DNA of 45,399 nucleotides, from positions 1 to 45,399 of the forward strand of contig WVSO01000022.1 of NCBI GenBank assembly GCA_015689745.1. Reading direction: 5' to 3'. Of the stretch, positions 7,937 through 16,800 are shown one piece after another. Position 1 is the stretch's first letter; each line of letters starts with the position of its first letter. Source of the DNA: Rhodobacterales bacterium HKCCSP123. Lineage in GTDB: Bacteria; Pseudomonadota; Alphaproteobacteria; Rhodobacterales; Rhodobacteraceae. The notes under the pieces were generated by a model. It was not told where the DNA came from. It saw only the letters and a program-made list of their open reading frames with translations, and ran no database searches. The position numbers and the translations under genes are program-made.

Positions 7937-8887
7937 TCACCCGCCCGGCACGATCCCCGCCATGCCGCTGACCCAGGCGATCACCACCGAGACGGTCACG
8001 ATCGACACCGCCGTCGAGATCAGGATCGAGGCCGAGACGCGCTGCGGCGCGACGCCATAATGCTGCGCAAGGATATAGACATTCCCCGCCACCGGCAGAG
8101 AGGCCGCCGCGATCATCACCGCCGCGTCGAAGGTCTCGACCGGGAACAGCCAGAGCGCGGCGATGGCCACCGCCAGCGGGTGCAGCACCAGCTTGCAGAA
8201 ACTCAGCCAGCCCGCGACCTCGATCCGCTCGGCCGATTTCCCTGCCAGCGACGCGCCGATGGCAAACAGCGCGCCGGGCGTGGCCGCTGCGCCAAGGATG
8301 GCGAGGAATTCGTTCACTGGGCCCGGCACCGCCCAACCGGTCGCGGACCACGAAAGCCCCAGCACCATCGACACGATCATCGGGTTCTTCACCAGGCCCA
8401 GGCCCACGGTCTTCAGGATGCCGAGCGACATCCGCCCGTCCCGGCTTCCGGTGATCAGGATCACGATCAGCGAGGAAAACACGATCAGGTCGAGCGACAG
8501 GACCATCAGGACCGGCCCGGCCGCCGCCTCGCCCATCAGGACGATCAGCATCGGCACGCCGAGAAAGCCGGTGTTCCCGATCACGGCGCATTGCGCCTCG
8601 ACCGCCGCCTCCTCGATCGACCGGCGGCGCAGGAAGGCCACCGCGGTGGCGATGGCGTAGACCACGAAACAGCCCCAGAGATAGGCCGCCACGAACCACC
8701 AGTCGAAGATCTCGGCCAGCGACAGGTTCGCGGCGAAGCGGAACAGCATCGCCGAAAGCGCGAAGTAGAAGACGAACTTGGTGAGATAGGCCGCGGCCTC
8801 GGCGGTGAAAAACCCCGTCCGGCAGGCCTGGTAACCCAGCCCGATCAGCGCGAAGAACGGCAGCGTCTTGAGGAAGATCTCGATCAT
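7937..8887 (-). CDS. AEC (auxin efflux carrier) family transporter
   Basis: This 316-residue inner-membrane protein has about ten hydrophobic segments in two five-helix halves, with the first helix beginning at the N-terminus (MIEIFLKTLPFFALIGLG). The conserved NTGFLGVPM segment in the fourth helix region and the GLVKNPMIVSM turn are family hallmarks. Bacterial members carry organic acids such as malate or malonate; the substrate here is unknown. It is the first gene of the minus-strand operon leading to fghA. It is divergent from a TetR regulator at 9034, which might control it. Confidence 0.85.
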   Translation of the reverse strand: MIEIFLKTLPFFALIGLGYQACRTGFFTAEAAAYLTKFVFYFALSAMLFRFAANLSLAEIFDWWFVAAYLWGCFVVYAIATAVAFLRRRSIEEAAVEAQCAVIGNTGFLGVPMLIVLMGEAAAGPVLMVLSLDLIVFSSLIVILITGSRDGRMSLGILKTVGLGLVKNPMIVSMVLGLSWSATGWAVPGPVNEFLAILGAAATPGALFAIGASLAGKSAERIEVAGWLSFCKLVLHPLAVAIAALWLFPVETFDAAVMIAAASLPVAGNVYILAQHYGVAPQRVSASILISTAVSIVTVSVVIAWVSGMAGIVPGG

Positions 8888-8981
8888 CCCCCCTTCGCTA
8901 ATCCGCCCCCACCGGAGAGTCCATCTGCCCCTTCCCGCTCCCGCCGATTCCGTGCCGGCCCGCGGTGCTCTGCCGAAATCC

Positions 8982-9011
8982 TTGCCGAAACTGAACCAAT
9001 TGGTTTACATT
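8982..9011 (+). promoter_or_regulatory. Candidate promoter with TetR-type operator
   Basis: A perfect 12-base palindrome, AACCAATTGGTT (8994-9005), lies between a possible -35 (TTGCCG, 8982-8987) and -10 (TACATT, 9006-9011). It is 28 bases upstream of the tetR-type start. Its place in the promoter spacer suggests autoregulation by the TetR protein. Confidence 0.5.
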
Positions 9012-9033
9012 ATCGGAACGAAGGGGAAGTCCG

Positions 9034-9651
9034 ATGAACGCACCAGCGCAGATCAAGAAGGGGCGCAAGTTCGATCAGGTGATCGAGGGTGCCCGCACGG
9101 TCTTCATGCGCGAAGGCTACGAAGGTGCCAGCGTCGACGAGATCGCGCGCGATGCGGGCGTGTCGAAGGCGACGCTCTACAGCTATTTCCCGGACAAGCA
9201 GCACCTCTTCCTTGCCGTTCTGCAATCGGAATGCGCCCAGCAGGCCGAGGTGGAATTCCTGATGGACGCCGGCGACCTGAGCGTCGAGGAGACGCTGCGC
9301 GTCATCTGCACGTCACTGATCACCTTCTTCCTGTCGACCTTCGGACAGGACATGTTCCGCGTCTGCGTGGCCGAGGCGCAGCGCTTCCCCGAGCTTGGCC
9401 GCACCTTCTACGACAGCGGTCCGAAGAAATGGGGCCGCAAGATCGCGCTCTACCTCGACAGCCCCAAGGCCCGCGCCGTTCTGGAAATCGAGGACACCCT
9501 GCTCGCCGCCGACCAGCTGGCGCAGCTCTGCCGGGCGGACCTGATGCTCAAGGTCCTGTTCGGGATCGAGAAGGACCCCCCCGAGGCCGAGATCGACCGC
9601 ATCGCGTCCGAGGCGGTGAAAACCTTCCTCGCGCGCTACCGGCGCAGGTGA
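9034..9651 (+). CDS. TetR/AcrR family transcriptional regulator
   Basis: This 205-residue protein has an N-terminal TetR DNA-binding domain. The helix-turn-helix segment runs from about residue 30 to 56 (SVDEIARDAGVSKATLYSYF, followed by PDKQHLF), a near-consensus match. The C-terminal half is helical and of the AefR/C-terminal-domain type, with an unknown ligand. It is divergent from the AEC carrier and followed 62 bases later by the sulfotransferase gene, so either or both may be targets. The palindrome at 8994-9005 is a likely own operator. Confidence 0.9.
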   Translation: MNAPAQIKKGRKFDQVIEGARTVFMREGYEGASVDEIARDAGVSKATLYSYFPDKQHLFLAVLQSECAQQAEVEFLMDAGDLSVEETLRVICTSLITFFLSTFGQDMFRVCVAEAQRFPELGRTFYDSGPKKWGRKIALYLDSPKARAVLEIEDTLLAADQLAQLCRADLMLKVLFGIEKDPPEAEIDRIASEAVKTFLARYRRR

Positions 9652-9713
9652 AAAACCGGATGACGCCTCTCGGAACGGTGCTAGGCTGACCCGATCCAGC
9701 AGGAGACGGGCAC

Positions 9714-10607
9714 ATGGCAGCGATTCATGCCGAGAAACTCCGTGACTATCGCGGGGTCGTCACCGACACCGATGTCTGGTCCTGGTTCACCCTGCGCCCC
9801 GATGACGTGTTCGTCGTCACCCCGCCCAAGTGCGGGACCACCTGGATGCTCAACATCGTGATGATGCTGATCCACGGCCGCGCCGTTCCCGATGCCGGCG
9901 GCTCGCAACACGCGCCCTGGCTCGACTGCGCGTTCCGCGACCGGCGCGCGATCACGGAGTTTCTCGACGGGCTCGAGCGGCGGCGCTGCATCAAGTCGCA
10001 CACGCCGATGGACGGCATCTCCTACGCGGCGGAACCGACCTACATCGTCGTCTATCGTCATCCGGTCGACGTGCATTTCTCGCTGCGCACCCATTCCGCC
10101 AATTCGAAGGTCGACTGGCATGACCACATGTTTCCCGAAGATGAGCGTGCCGGCTTCCGCCGCTTCCTCGACGCGCCGCTGACCGATGGCGGCACCGACG
10201 ACCTGACCATCGCCTCCATCGTGCAGCACTACCAGGAGTCCCGGGCGCGCGAAGGAAACGGCAACGTGCATTTCTTCCACTATGCCGATCTCAGCCGGGA
10301 CGCGCCGGGGCAGATTGCGCGGCTGGCGGACCTGCTCGATATCCCGCTGCCGGATGCCCTGCGCGACGAGATCGCCGAGGCCACGACCTTTGCCTCGATG
10401 CGCAAGGCCGCAGAGGGAAGCGAGCGGCGCTTTCACAAGGATACCCCCTTCCACGACCTCGCCGATTTCTACAATTCCGGCAGTTCCGGGAAGTGGGATG
10501 GCCGCCTGACCGAGGGCGACATGGAAGACTACGCCGCCCGCATCGCCTCGCTTCTTCCGCCGGACGAAGTCGCCTGGCTGAACTGGGGCGACCGGCGCGC
10601 GCCTTGA
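9714..10607 (+). CDS. Sulfotransferase domain protein
   Basis: This 297-residue protein resembles cytosolic PAPS-dependent sulfotransferases. The 5'-phosphosulfate loop is TPPKCGTTWM (residues 36-45). The catalytic His is in KSHTPMDG (His96), and the 3'-phosphate-binding region is YRHPVDVHFSLR (114-125). The C-terminal GSSGKW element corresponds to the RKG-type PAPS-binding end. It would transfer a sulfonate group from PAPS to a hydroxyl or amine of a small molecule; the acceptor is unknown. GGAGA lies seven bases before the ATG. It probably forms an operon with the DUF1330 gene 16 bases downstream. Confidence 0.88.
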   Translation: MAAIHAEKLRDYRGVVTDTDVWSWFTLRPDDVFVVTPPKCGTTWMLNIVMMLIHGRAVPDAGGSQHAPWLDCAFRDRRAITEFLDGLERRRCIKSHTPMDGISYAAEPTYIVVYRHPVDVHFSLRTHSANSKVDWHDHMFPEDERAGFRRFLDAPLTDGGTDDLTIASIVQHYQESRAREGNGNVHFFHYADLSRDAPGQIARLADLLDIPLPDALRDEIAEATTFASMRKAAEGSERRFHKDTPFHDLADFYNSGSSGKWDGRLTEGDMEDYAARIASLLPPDEVAWLNWGDRRAP

Positions 10608-10623
10608 TCTCCAAGGACACGCC

Positions 10624-11052
10624 ATGCCCGCTTATATCGACCCGACCCGCGAAAGCTTTGCCGCCTTCCGCGAGATGGAGCGCGACGGGCCGGTCCACAT
10701 GCTGAACCTGCTGCGGTTCCGCGCCCGCGCCGCCTATGACGACGGGACCGAGGCCACCGGGGCCGAGGCCTACCGCGCCTATGCGCGCGACAGCGCGCCC
10801 GTGTTCCAGCGTCTCGGCGGGCGGCAGGTCTGGATCGGGCGGCCCGAACTGATGCTGATCGGGCCGCCGGACCAGCAGTGGGATCTCGCCTTCATCGCGG
10901 AATATCCCAGTGTCTCGGCCTTCGTCGGCATGCTCCGCGACCCCGAGTATCGCCGCGCCGTGCGCCACCGGCAGGCCGCCGTCTCGGACAGCCGCCTGAT
11001 CCGGATGCAGCCCGCGGCCCCCGGCACCAGCTTCGGCGAGATCGCGGGCTAG
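10624..11052 (+). CDS. DUF1330-like protein
   Basis: This 142-residue protein contains VHMLNLLRFRARA, then AYRAYARDSAPVFQRLGG and FIAEYPSVSAFVGMLRDPEYR. This is the arrangement of the DUF1330/EthD-like dimeric alpha/beta barrel fold. The biochemical role is unknown. It follows the sulfotransferase gene closely. Its TAG stop shares a CTAG with the stop of the convergent hydrolase gene. Confidence 0.75.
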   Translation: MPAYIDPTRESFAAFREMERDGPVHMLNLLRFRARAAYDDGTEATGAEAYRAYARDSAPVFQRLGGRQVWIGRPELMLIGPPDQQWDLAFIAEYPSVSAFVGMLRDPEYRRAVRHRQAAVSDSRLIRMQPAAPGTSFGEIAG

Positions 11053-12524
11053 GCCCCCGGATCGAACATCGGGAAGGTGACGCCAAGCGCCCACCCAAGG
11101 ATGATGCCCAGCCCCACGCCCATCGCCACCACCGACCCCGTGCGCCGCCCGACGAAGCGGCCCATCGTCCCGTAACCGAGGTAGAAGAGCAGGATGACGG
11201 GCAGGATGATCACGAGGAAGAAGAGCCGCTCGAAATCGAGCGCCACGGCGATGCCGAGCGAGGTCAGGAAGGCCCCCCGCGCCACCACCCGCCGCCAGAG
11301 CGCCGCGCGCGTGCCCTCGGACAGAACCGCGTCGGCCGTCATGGCGAGGATCGCACCGGGCAGGATGGCGAGGATCACCGGCACCCGTCCGGCATGGGGC
11401 ATGAAACTGCCCAGGTAGCGGTCGAGGATGCCCCCGAAGACAAGGACGCCGTAGGCGGCCAGCGCCAGCCCGGCGACGAGGCCCCGCCGCGCGGGCAGGC
11501 CGCCCCACCACGCCGCACCGGCAAGCACCAGCGCGCCGTAAAGCGCGAGGTGCAGCGCGAGGTAATCGGCGACCAGCACCGGCAGGAAGCGCGTTTCGAA
11601 CAGGCTCAGGGCCAAGGGCGTCAGCACCGCAGGGGCCAGGGCCAGCGCCCAGAATTGGGTGCGCCCCGGATGCCAGGGCGCCTCGCCCTCGGGCAAAAGC
11701 CGCGCCAGCGGGCGCACCAGCAGGACCGCCCCGAAAAGCGCGAGCATGATCCAAGGCCCGAGCGACACCGCGCGCTCCTCGGGGGCGATGCCGAAACTGT
11801 CGCCCAGCCAGTCGGTCGCCGCCGCGATCCCCGCGGGGGCGAACAGCACGCCCACGTGCTCGACGAAGGGCACCGCGATCGCGCGACGCGCGAAGGCGCC
11901 GCCGGGCATGCCCACCGTTTCGCCCTCCCCGGCGCCCAGCTCGGCCATGACCCGCCGCGCCTCGTCGCGCAGCGCCCCCTCCCACGCGCCGTTGACGATC
12001 AGCAGGTTCGCCGGCTCCGCCTCGGTCACCGCCTGGCTGAAGAGCGAGATGCCCACCACCGCCTCGACGCGGGCATCCCCGAGCGCCTGCCGCACGACGA
12101 TGTCCGACGCCATCGAATGCCCCACCAACGCCACCCGCGGTTGCGCGCCGGGCAGGGCGACGGCGAAATCCGTCACGCGCCCCGTCTCGGCCATCAGAAG
12201 CCGCGTCGTGCCGTCGATGCTGGTCACGTCGCCCGACATCGGCACGGGGTTCCGCCCGTGCCCTTCGAAATCGAAGCTGACCGTGATGAACCCGGCCCGC
12301 GCGAGGCTGAGCTGCCAGGCCGACATCAGCTGCCGCGACCCGGCGAAGCCGTGCGCGATCACGACGACCGGCCCCTCGGCCTGCGGCTGGCGCATCACCG
12401 TCAGCGGCGTCTCGCCCACCTCTGCATGGCGGATCACCAGCCCGGCGCGCGGTGCCTCGAGCCCCCAGAGGCCCGCCACCAGCGCGGCCAGCGCCAGGAT
12501 CGCGATCAGGATGTGCCGTGTCAT
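11049..12524 (-). CDS. Alpha/beta hydrolase fused to a multi-pass membrane domain
   Basis: This 491-residue protein has an N-terminal signal anchor. An alpha/beta hydrolase domain follows (about residues 30-240), with the oxyanion motif VIAHGFAGS, the FEGHGRN turn and the nucleophile Ser in GHSMAS. A candidate His is in the FVEHVGVLF segment. From about residue 245 to the end there are roughly eight membrane helices. The hydrolase part would face the periplasm if the N-terminal helix is inserted as usual. I know no named substrate. The combination is longer than ordinary alpha/beta hydrolases. It is divergent from serB. Confidence 0.8.
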   Translation of the reverse strand: MTRHILIAILALAALVAGLWGLEAPRAGLVIRHAEVGETPLTVMRQPQAEGPVVVIAHGFAGSRQLMSAWQLSLARAGFITVSFDFEGHGRNPVPMSGDVTSIDGTTRLLMAETGRVTDFAVALPGAQPRVALVGHSMASDIVVRQALGDARVEAVVGISLFSQAVTEAEPANLLIVNGAWEGALRDEARRVMAELGAGEGETVGMPGGAFARRAIAVPFVEHVGVLFAPAGIAAATDWLGDSFGIAPEERAVSLGPWIMLALFGAVLLVRPLARLLPEGEAPWHPGRTQFWALALAPAVLTPLALSLFETRFLPVLVADYLALHLALYGALVLAGAAWWGGLPARRGLVAGLALAAYGVLVFGGILDRYLGSFMPHAGRVPVILAILPGAILAMTADAVLSEGTRAALWRRVVARGAFLTSLGIAVALDFERLFFLVIILPVILLFYLGYGTMGRFVGRRTGSVVAMGVGLGIILGWALGVTFPMFDPGA

Positions 12525-12654
12525 CGGAGCTGTCCGTCAACCTCGCCTGGCTGCAAACCTGGGCAGGTCTGCGCCTCTGCCAACCGCCAAAGCCTCTGGC
12601 CCGCCGCGTCCCTTCGTGGTCTATGGCGCCAGGATTGGCAATGACCCGGACCCC

Positions 12655-13530
12655 ATGTTCACCATCACGCTCATCACAAACCCCGCGATGATCCTGGAAC
12701 CGGCGCTTGTCCGGTCGCTGCGCGACGCGATGGGGGGCGGCGATGCCGTCTGGCTCGACCCCAACTGCGCCGCCGAGTTCGAGGTCGGGAAGCTGCCCAG
12801 GAACCTTGACGATATCCGCGAAAGCCTTGGTGCCGAAGGCACCGACCTGATCGCCCAGCCAAGCGCGGACCGGCGCAAGCGGCTGCTCCTGGCGGACATG
12901 GACTCGACCATGATCCAGCAGGAATGCATCGACGAACTGGCCGCCGCCGCCGGGATCGGCGCGCAGGTCGCCGCGATCACCGCCCGCGCCATGAACGGCG
13001 AGCTGGATTTCGAGGCCGCGCTGACCGAGCGCGTGGCGCTTCTGAAGGGCCTTCCCGAGGCGACCATCGCCGAGGTGCTGGCCACCCGCATCACCATGAT
13101 GCCCGGCGGCGCGACCCTGGTGGCCACCATGCGCGCCCACGGCGCCCATGCGGCGCTTGTTTCGGGCGGGTTCACCGCCTTCACCGAGGCCGTCGCCGCG
13201 CAACTCGGCTTCGACGAGCACCGGGCGAACACGCTCCTGGTCGAGGGGGGCACGCTGACCGGAACCGTCGCCCAGCCGATCCTCGGGCGCGAGGCCAAGG
13301 TCGCCGCGCTGGAAGACCTCACCGCACGGCTTGGCCTGACGGATGACGACGTGCTGGCCATCGGGGACGGCGCGAACGATCTGGGCATGTTGCAGCGCGC
13401 GGGCCTCGGCGTCGCGGTCCATGCCAAGCCGGTGGTGCAGGCGCAGGCGGCCCATGCGATCAACCACGGCGACCTGACGGCGCTGCTCTACGCGCAGGGC
13501 TACGCAAAGGCGGAGTTCGTGACGCCCTGA
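12655..13530 (+). CDS. serB: Phosphoserine phosphatase
   Basis: This 291-residue enzyme makes L-serine from O-phospho-L-serine, the last step of the phosphorylated serine pathway. HAD motifs are all present: nucleophile Asp81 and general acid Asp83 in DMDSTMI; Ser in LVSGGFTAFT; Lys in GREAKVAAL; and GDGANDLGML as the Mg-binding motif. The SerB-typical CIDELA cap segment follows motif I. The N-terminal 75 residues form the regulatory-like domain seen in proteobacterial SerB. ATG at 12655 is chosen because the frame, though open far upstream, only shows SerB-like sequence from there. Confidence 0.95.
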   Translation: MFTITLITNPAMILEPALVRSLRDAMGGGDAVWLDPNCAAEFEVGKLPRNLDDIRESLGAEGTDLIAQPSADRRKRLLLADMDSTMIQQECIDELAAAAGIGAQVAAITARAMNGELDFEAALTERVALLKGLPEATIAEVLATRITMMPGGATLVATMRAHGAHAALVSGGFTAFTEAVAAQLGFDEHRANTLLVEGGTLTGTVAQPILGREAKVAALEDLTARLGLTDDDVLAIGDGANDLGMLQRAGLGVAVHAKPVVQAQAAHAINHGDLTALLYAQGYAKAEFVTP

Positions 13531-13728
13531 GCCGGACGGCATCGCCTCGCGGCTATCCGCAACGGGCGCCTGCGGCGTGGCTCGACCTTCGGTCTGCGCC
13601 CACGACCGCGGTGGCACCGCTTGCGCGGTGCGGTTGCGCACGGGCCGTGGCTGCGGCGATCACCACAAGCCGGACAGGGGGCCCTGACCCCGCCGCGCTG
13701 CGCGCGTCTCCCGGGGAGTTGCATCCGC

Positions 13729-13819
13729 CAGGATGAAGGCGGCGTGGGACCCCGGCTTCATCCTGTCAGGAAACCCGGGCGAAAGACGCCCGCGCCACGG
13801 TCGACAAACCGGGCGCGGG
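13729..13819 (-). terminator. Inverted repeats downstream of gltB and serB
   Basis: The 297-base gap between the convergent ends of serB and gltB holds no convincing gene. It has a perfect 10-base inverted repeat, CAGGATGAAG/CTTCATCCTG (13729-13738 with 13756-13765). It also has CGGGCG/CGCCCG with a five-base loop (13776-13792) and CCCGCGCC/GGCGCGGG (13789-13796 with 13812-13819). The last two compete for the same bases. One of them probably ends gltB transcription. No long T-run follows. Confidence 0.5.
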
Positions 13820-13827
13820 CCGTCGGA

Positions 13828-16800
13828 TCACTCCGCCGGAACGGCGGCCTTCTCGATGCCGAGCGGATGCGGGATCTTGTCCAGCATCTCCTTCGGGCAG
13901 ACCTGCAGGAAGTTGCTCCGCTCGAGGTCCCAGTGCTGCAGGATGTCGGCGGCGCGCCGCGACCCGGTCTCGCGCGCATGCGCCTCGATCAGGCCCTTCA
14001 GTTGCGCCTCCCATTCCGGCACCGTCACGGGGCAGGTCACCAGCGTCTCCATGTTCATGTTGACGCGCGCCGCCCCTTCCGGGTCGTAGAGATAAGCCAT
14101 GCCGCCCGTCATCCCGGCCCCGAAGTTCGCCCCGATGGAGCCGAGGATCACCGCGACACCGCCGGTCATGTACTCGCAGCCGTTCGAGCCGCAGCCCTCG
14201 ATCACCACCTTGGCGCCCGAGTTCCGAACCGCGAAACGCTCGCCCGCGCGGCCGGCAGCGAAGAGGTAGCCGTCGGTCGCGCCATAGAGCACCGTGTTGC
14301 CGATGATGACGTTCTCGGAGGCCCTGAGCGGGCTTTCCTGCGGCGGGCGCACCACGACGATGCCGCCCGACAGGCCCTTGCCGACGTAGTCGTTGGCGTC
14401 GCCCGACACCTCCAGCTTGAGACCGGGGGCCGCAAACGCCCCCAGCGACTGACCGGCGGAGCCCTGCAGCTTCACCGTCAGGTGATCGGGCTGCAGCGCG
14501 TTCTTCATCCCGAAGGCCTGCACGATATGGCTCGACGTCCGCGTGCCGATGGTGCGCAGCGTGTTCTGCACGGCATAGGACAGCTGCATCTTCTCGCCAT
14601 CCTCGAGGAAGCGATGCGCATCCGCCACGATCTGCGCGTCCAGCGTGTCGGGCACGGCATTGCGCGGCTTGTAGCGGTCGTAGACGATCCGGTCGGCCCC
14701 ATCGACGGTGATGAGCATCGGGTTGAGGTCGAGGTCATCGAGATGCGCCGCACCGCGGCTGACCTGCGTCAGCAGATCGGCACGCCCGATCACGTCATCG
14801 AGGCTCCGCGCCCCGATGGAGGCGAGGATCTCGCGCACTTCCTGCGCGTAGAAGGTGATGAGGTTCACCACCTTGTCCGCGTTGCCGGTGAACTTCTTGC
14901 GCAGGCTTTCATCCTGCGTGCAGACGCCGACGGGGCAGGTGTTGGACTGGCACTGACGCACCATGATGCAGCCCATCGCGATCAGCGCGGGGGTGCCGAT
15001 GCCGTATTCCTCGGCCCCCATCATCGCCGCCATGACGATGTCGCGGCCCGTGCGCAGGCCGCCATCGGTGCGCAGCGTGATCCGGTCGCGCAGGTTGTTC
15101 ATCGCCAGAACCTGATGCGCCTCGGTCAGGCCCATCTCCCAGGGCAGACCCGCGTATTTGATCGAGGTCGCGGGCGACGCGCCCGTGCCGCCATTGTGGC
15201 CCGAGATCAGGATCACGTCGGCCTTGGCCTTGGCCACGCCCGCCGCGATGGTCCCGACACCGGAGGAGGCCACCAGCTTCACCGTCACCTTGGCGCGCGG
15301 GTTGATCTGCTTCAGGTCGTAGATCAGCTGCGCAAGGTCCTCGATCGAGTAGATATCGTGGTGCGGCGGGGGCGAGATCAGCGTCACGCCCTTGGTCGAA
15401 TGCCGCAGCCGCGCGATCAGGTCGGTGACCTTCATGCCGGGCAACTGGCCGCCCTCACCGGGCTTGGCGCCCTGGGCCACCTTGATCTCGAGCTCTTCGC
15501 AATGGTTCAGGTACTCGGCGGTCACGCCGAAACGCCCCGAGGCCACCTGCTTGATCTTGGCCGAGGGGTTGTCGCCGTTCGGCTCGGGCACGAAATGCGC
15601 CGGGTCCTCGCCGCCCTCGCCACTGTCGGACTTTGCGCCGATCCGGTTCATCGCCACGTTCAGCGTCTTGTGCGCCTCGGGGCTGAGCGCCCCCAGCGAC
15701 ATCCCCGGCGTCACGAAGCGCTTGCGGATCGAGGTGATGCTTTCCACCTCCTCGATCGGCACCGGGTTGCCCAGCGGCTTGATGTCCAGCAAATCGCGCA
15801 GGTGGATCGGCGGATTGCTCCGCATCTTTTCCGAATACTGCTTCCACAGGGCGTAGGAGGCGCGGTTGCACGCCTGCTGCAGCATGTGCATCGTCGTCGC
15901 TTCCCAGGCGTGCTTCTCGCCGGAACGGCGCGCCTTGTAGAAGCCGCCGATCGGCAGCACCCCCTCGCCGCGGAGGAAGCCCTTGGCATGCACCTCCTCG
16001 GCCTTCTTCTGGAGGCCGCTGACGCCGATGCCGCTGATGCGGCTCAGCATGCCGGGGAAATACTCGGCCACCATCGCGCGGCTCAGGCCCACCGCCTCGA
16101 AGTTCAGACCGCCGCGATAGGAGGAGATCACCGAGATCCCCATCTTCGACATGATCTTCAGAAGGCCCTGGTCGATCGCGTTGCGATAGCGCGCCATCGC
16201 CTCGGTCAGCGTCCCCTCGATCAAGCCGCGCTTGATGCGGTCGGCGATGCTGTCCTGCGCCAGGTAGGCGTTCACCGTCGTCGCGCCGCAGCCCACGAGC
16301 ACCGCGAAGTAATGCGGGTCGATGCACTCGGCCGAGCGCACGTTGAGCGAACAGAAGGTCCGCAGGCCCCGCTGGGTCAGCCAGGAATGCACCGCGCTGG
16401 TCGCAAGGATCATCGGCATCGCCACGCGGCCCTCGCCCTGGCTCTCATCGGTCAGGATCAGGTGACCGGCACCCGAGCGAACCGCATCCTCGGCCGCGCG
16501 GCGAATGCGCTCCAGCCCCTCGCGCAGCGCGTCGGGCTTTCCGCCCGCGGCGAAGGTGCAGTCGATGGTGACGTGATCGGCATTGAAATGCGCAACCATG
16601 GCGTCGAACTGCGCGTTCGAGACGAAGGGGCTGTCGAGCACCAGGATTTCCGTCTGCGACGAATCCTCGTCCAGCACGTTCTTCAGGTTCCCGAAGCGCG
16701 TCTTCAGGCTCATCACCCTGTACTCGCGAAGCGAGTCGATGGGCGGATTCGTCACCTGGCTGAAGTTCTGGCGGAAGTAATGGCTCAGCGGGCGGTACAT

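Noticed and set aside
10291-13641. An 1116-residue open frame on the minus strand
   Set aside because: It spans serB antisense and the hydrolase gene out of frame. It is another GC-driven shadow.
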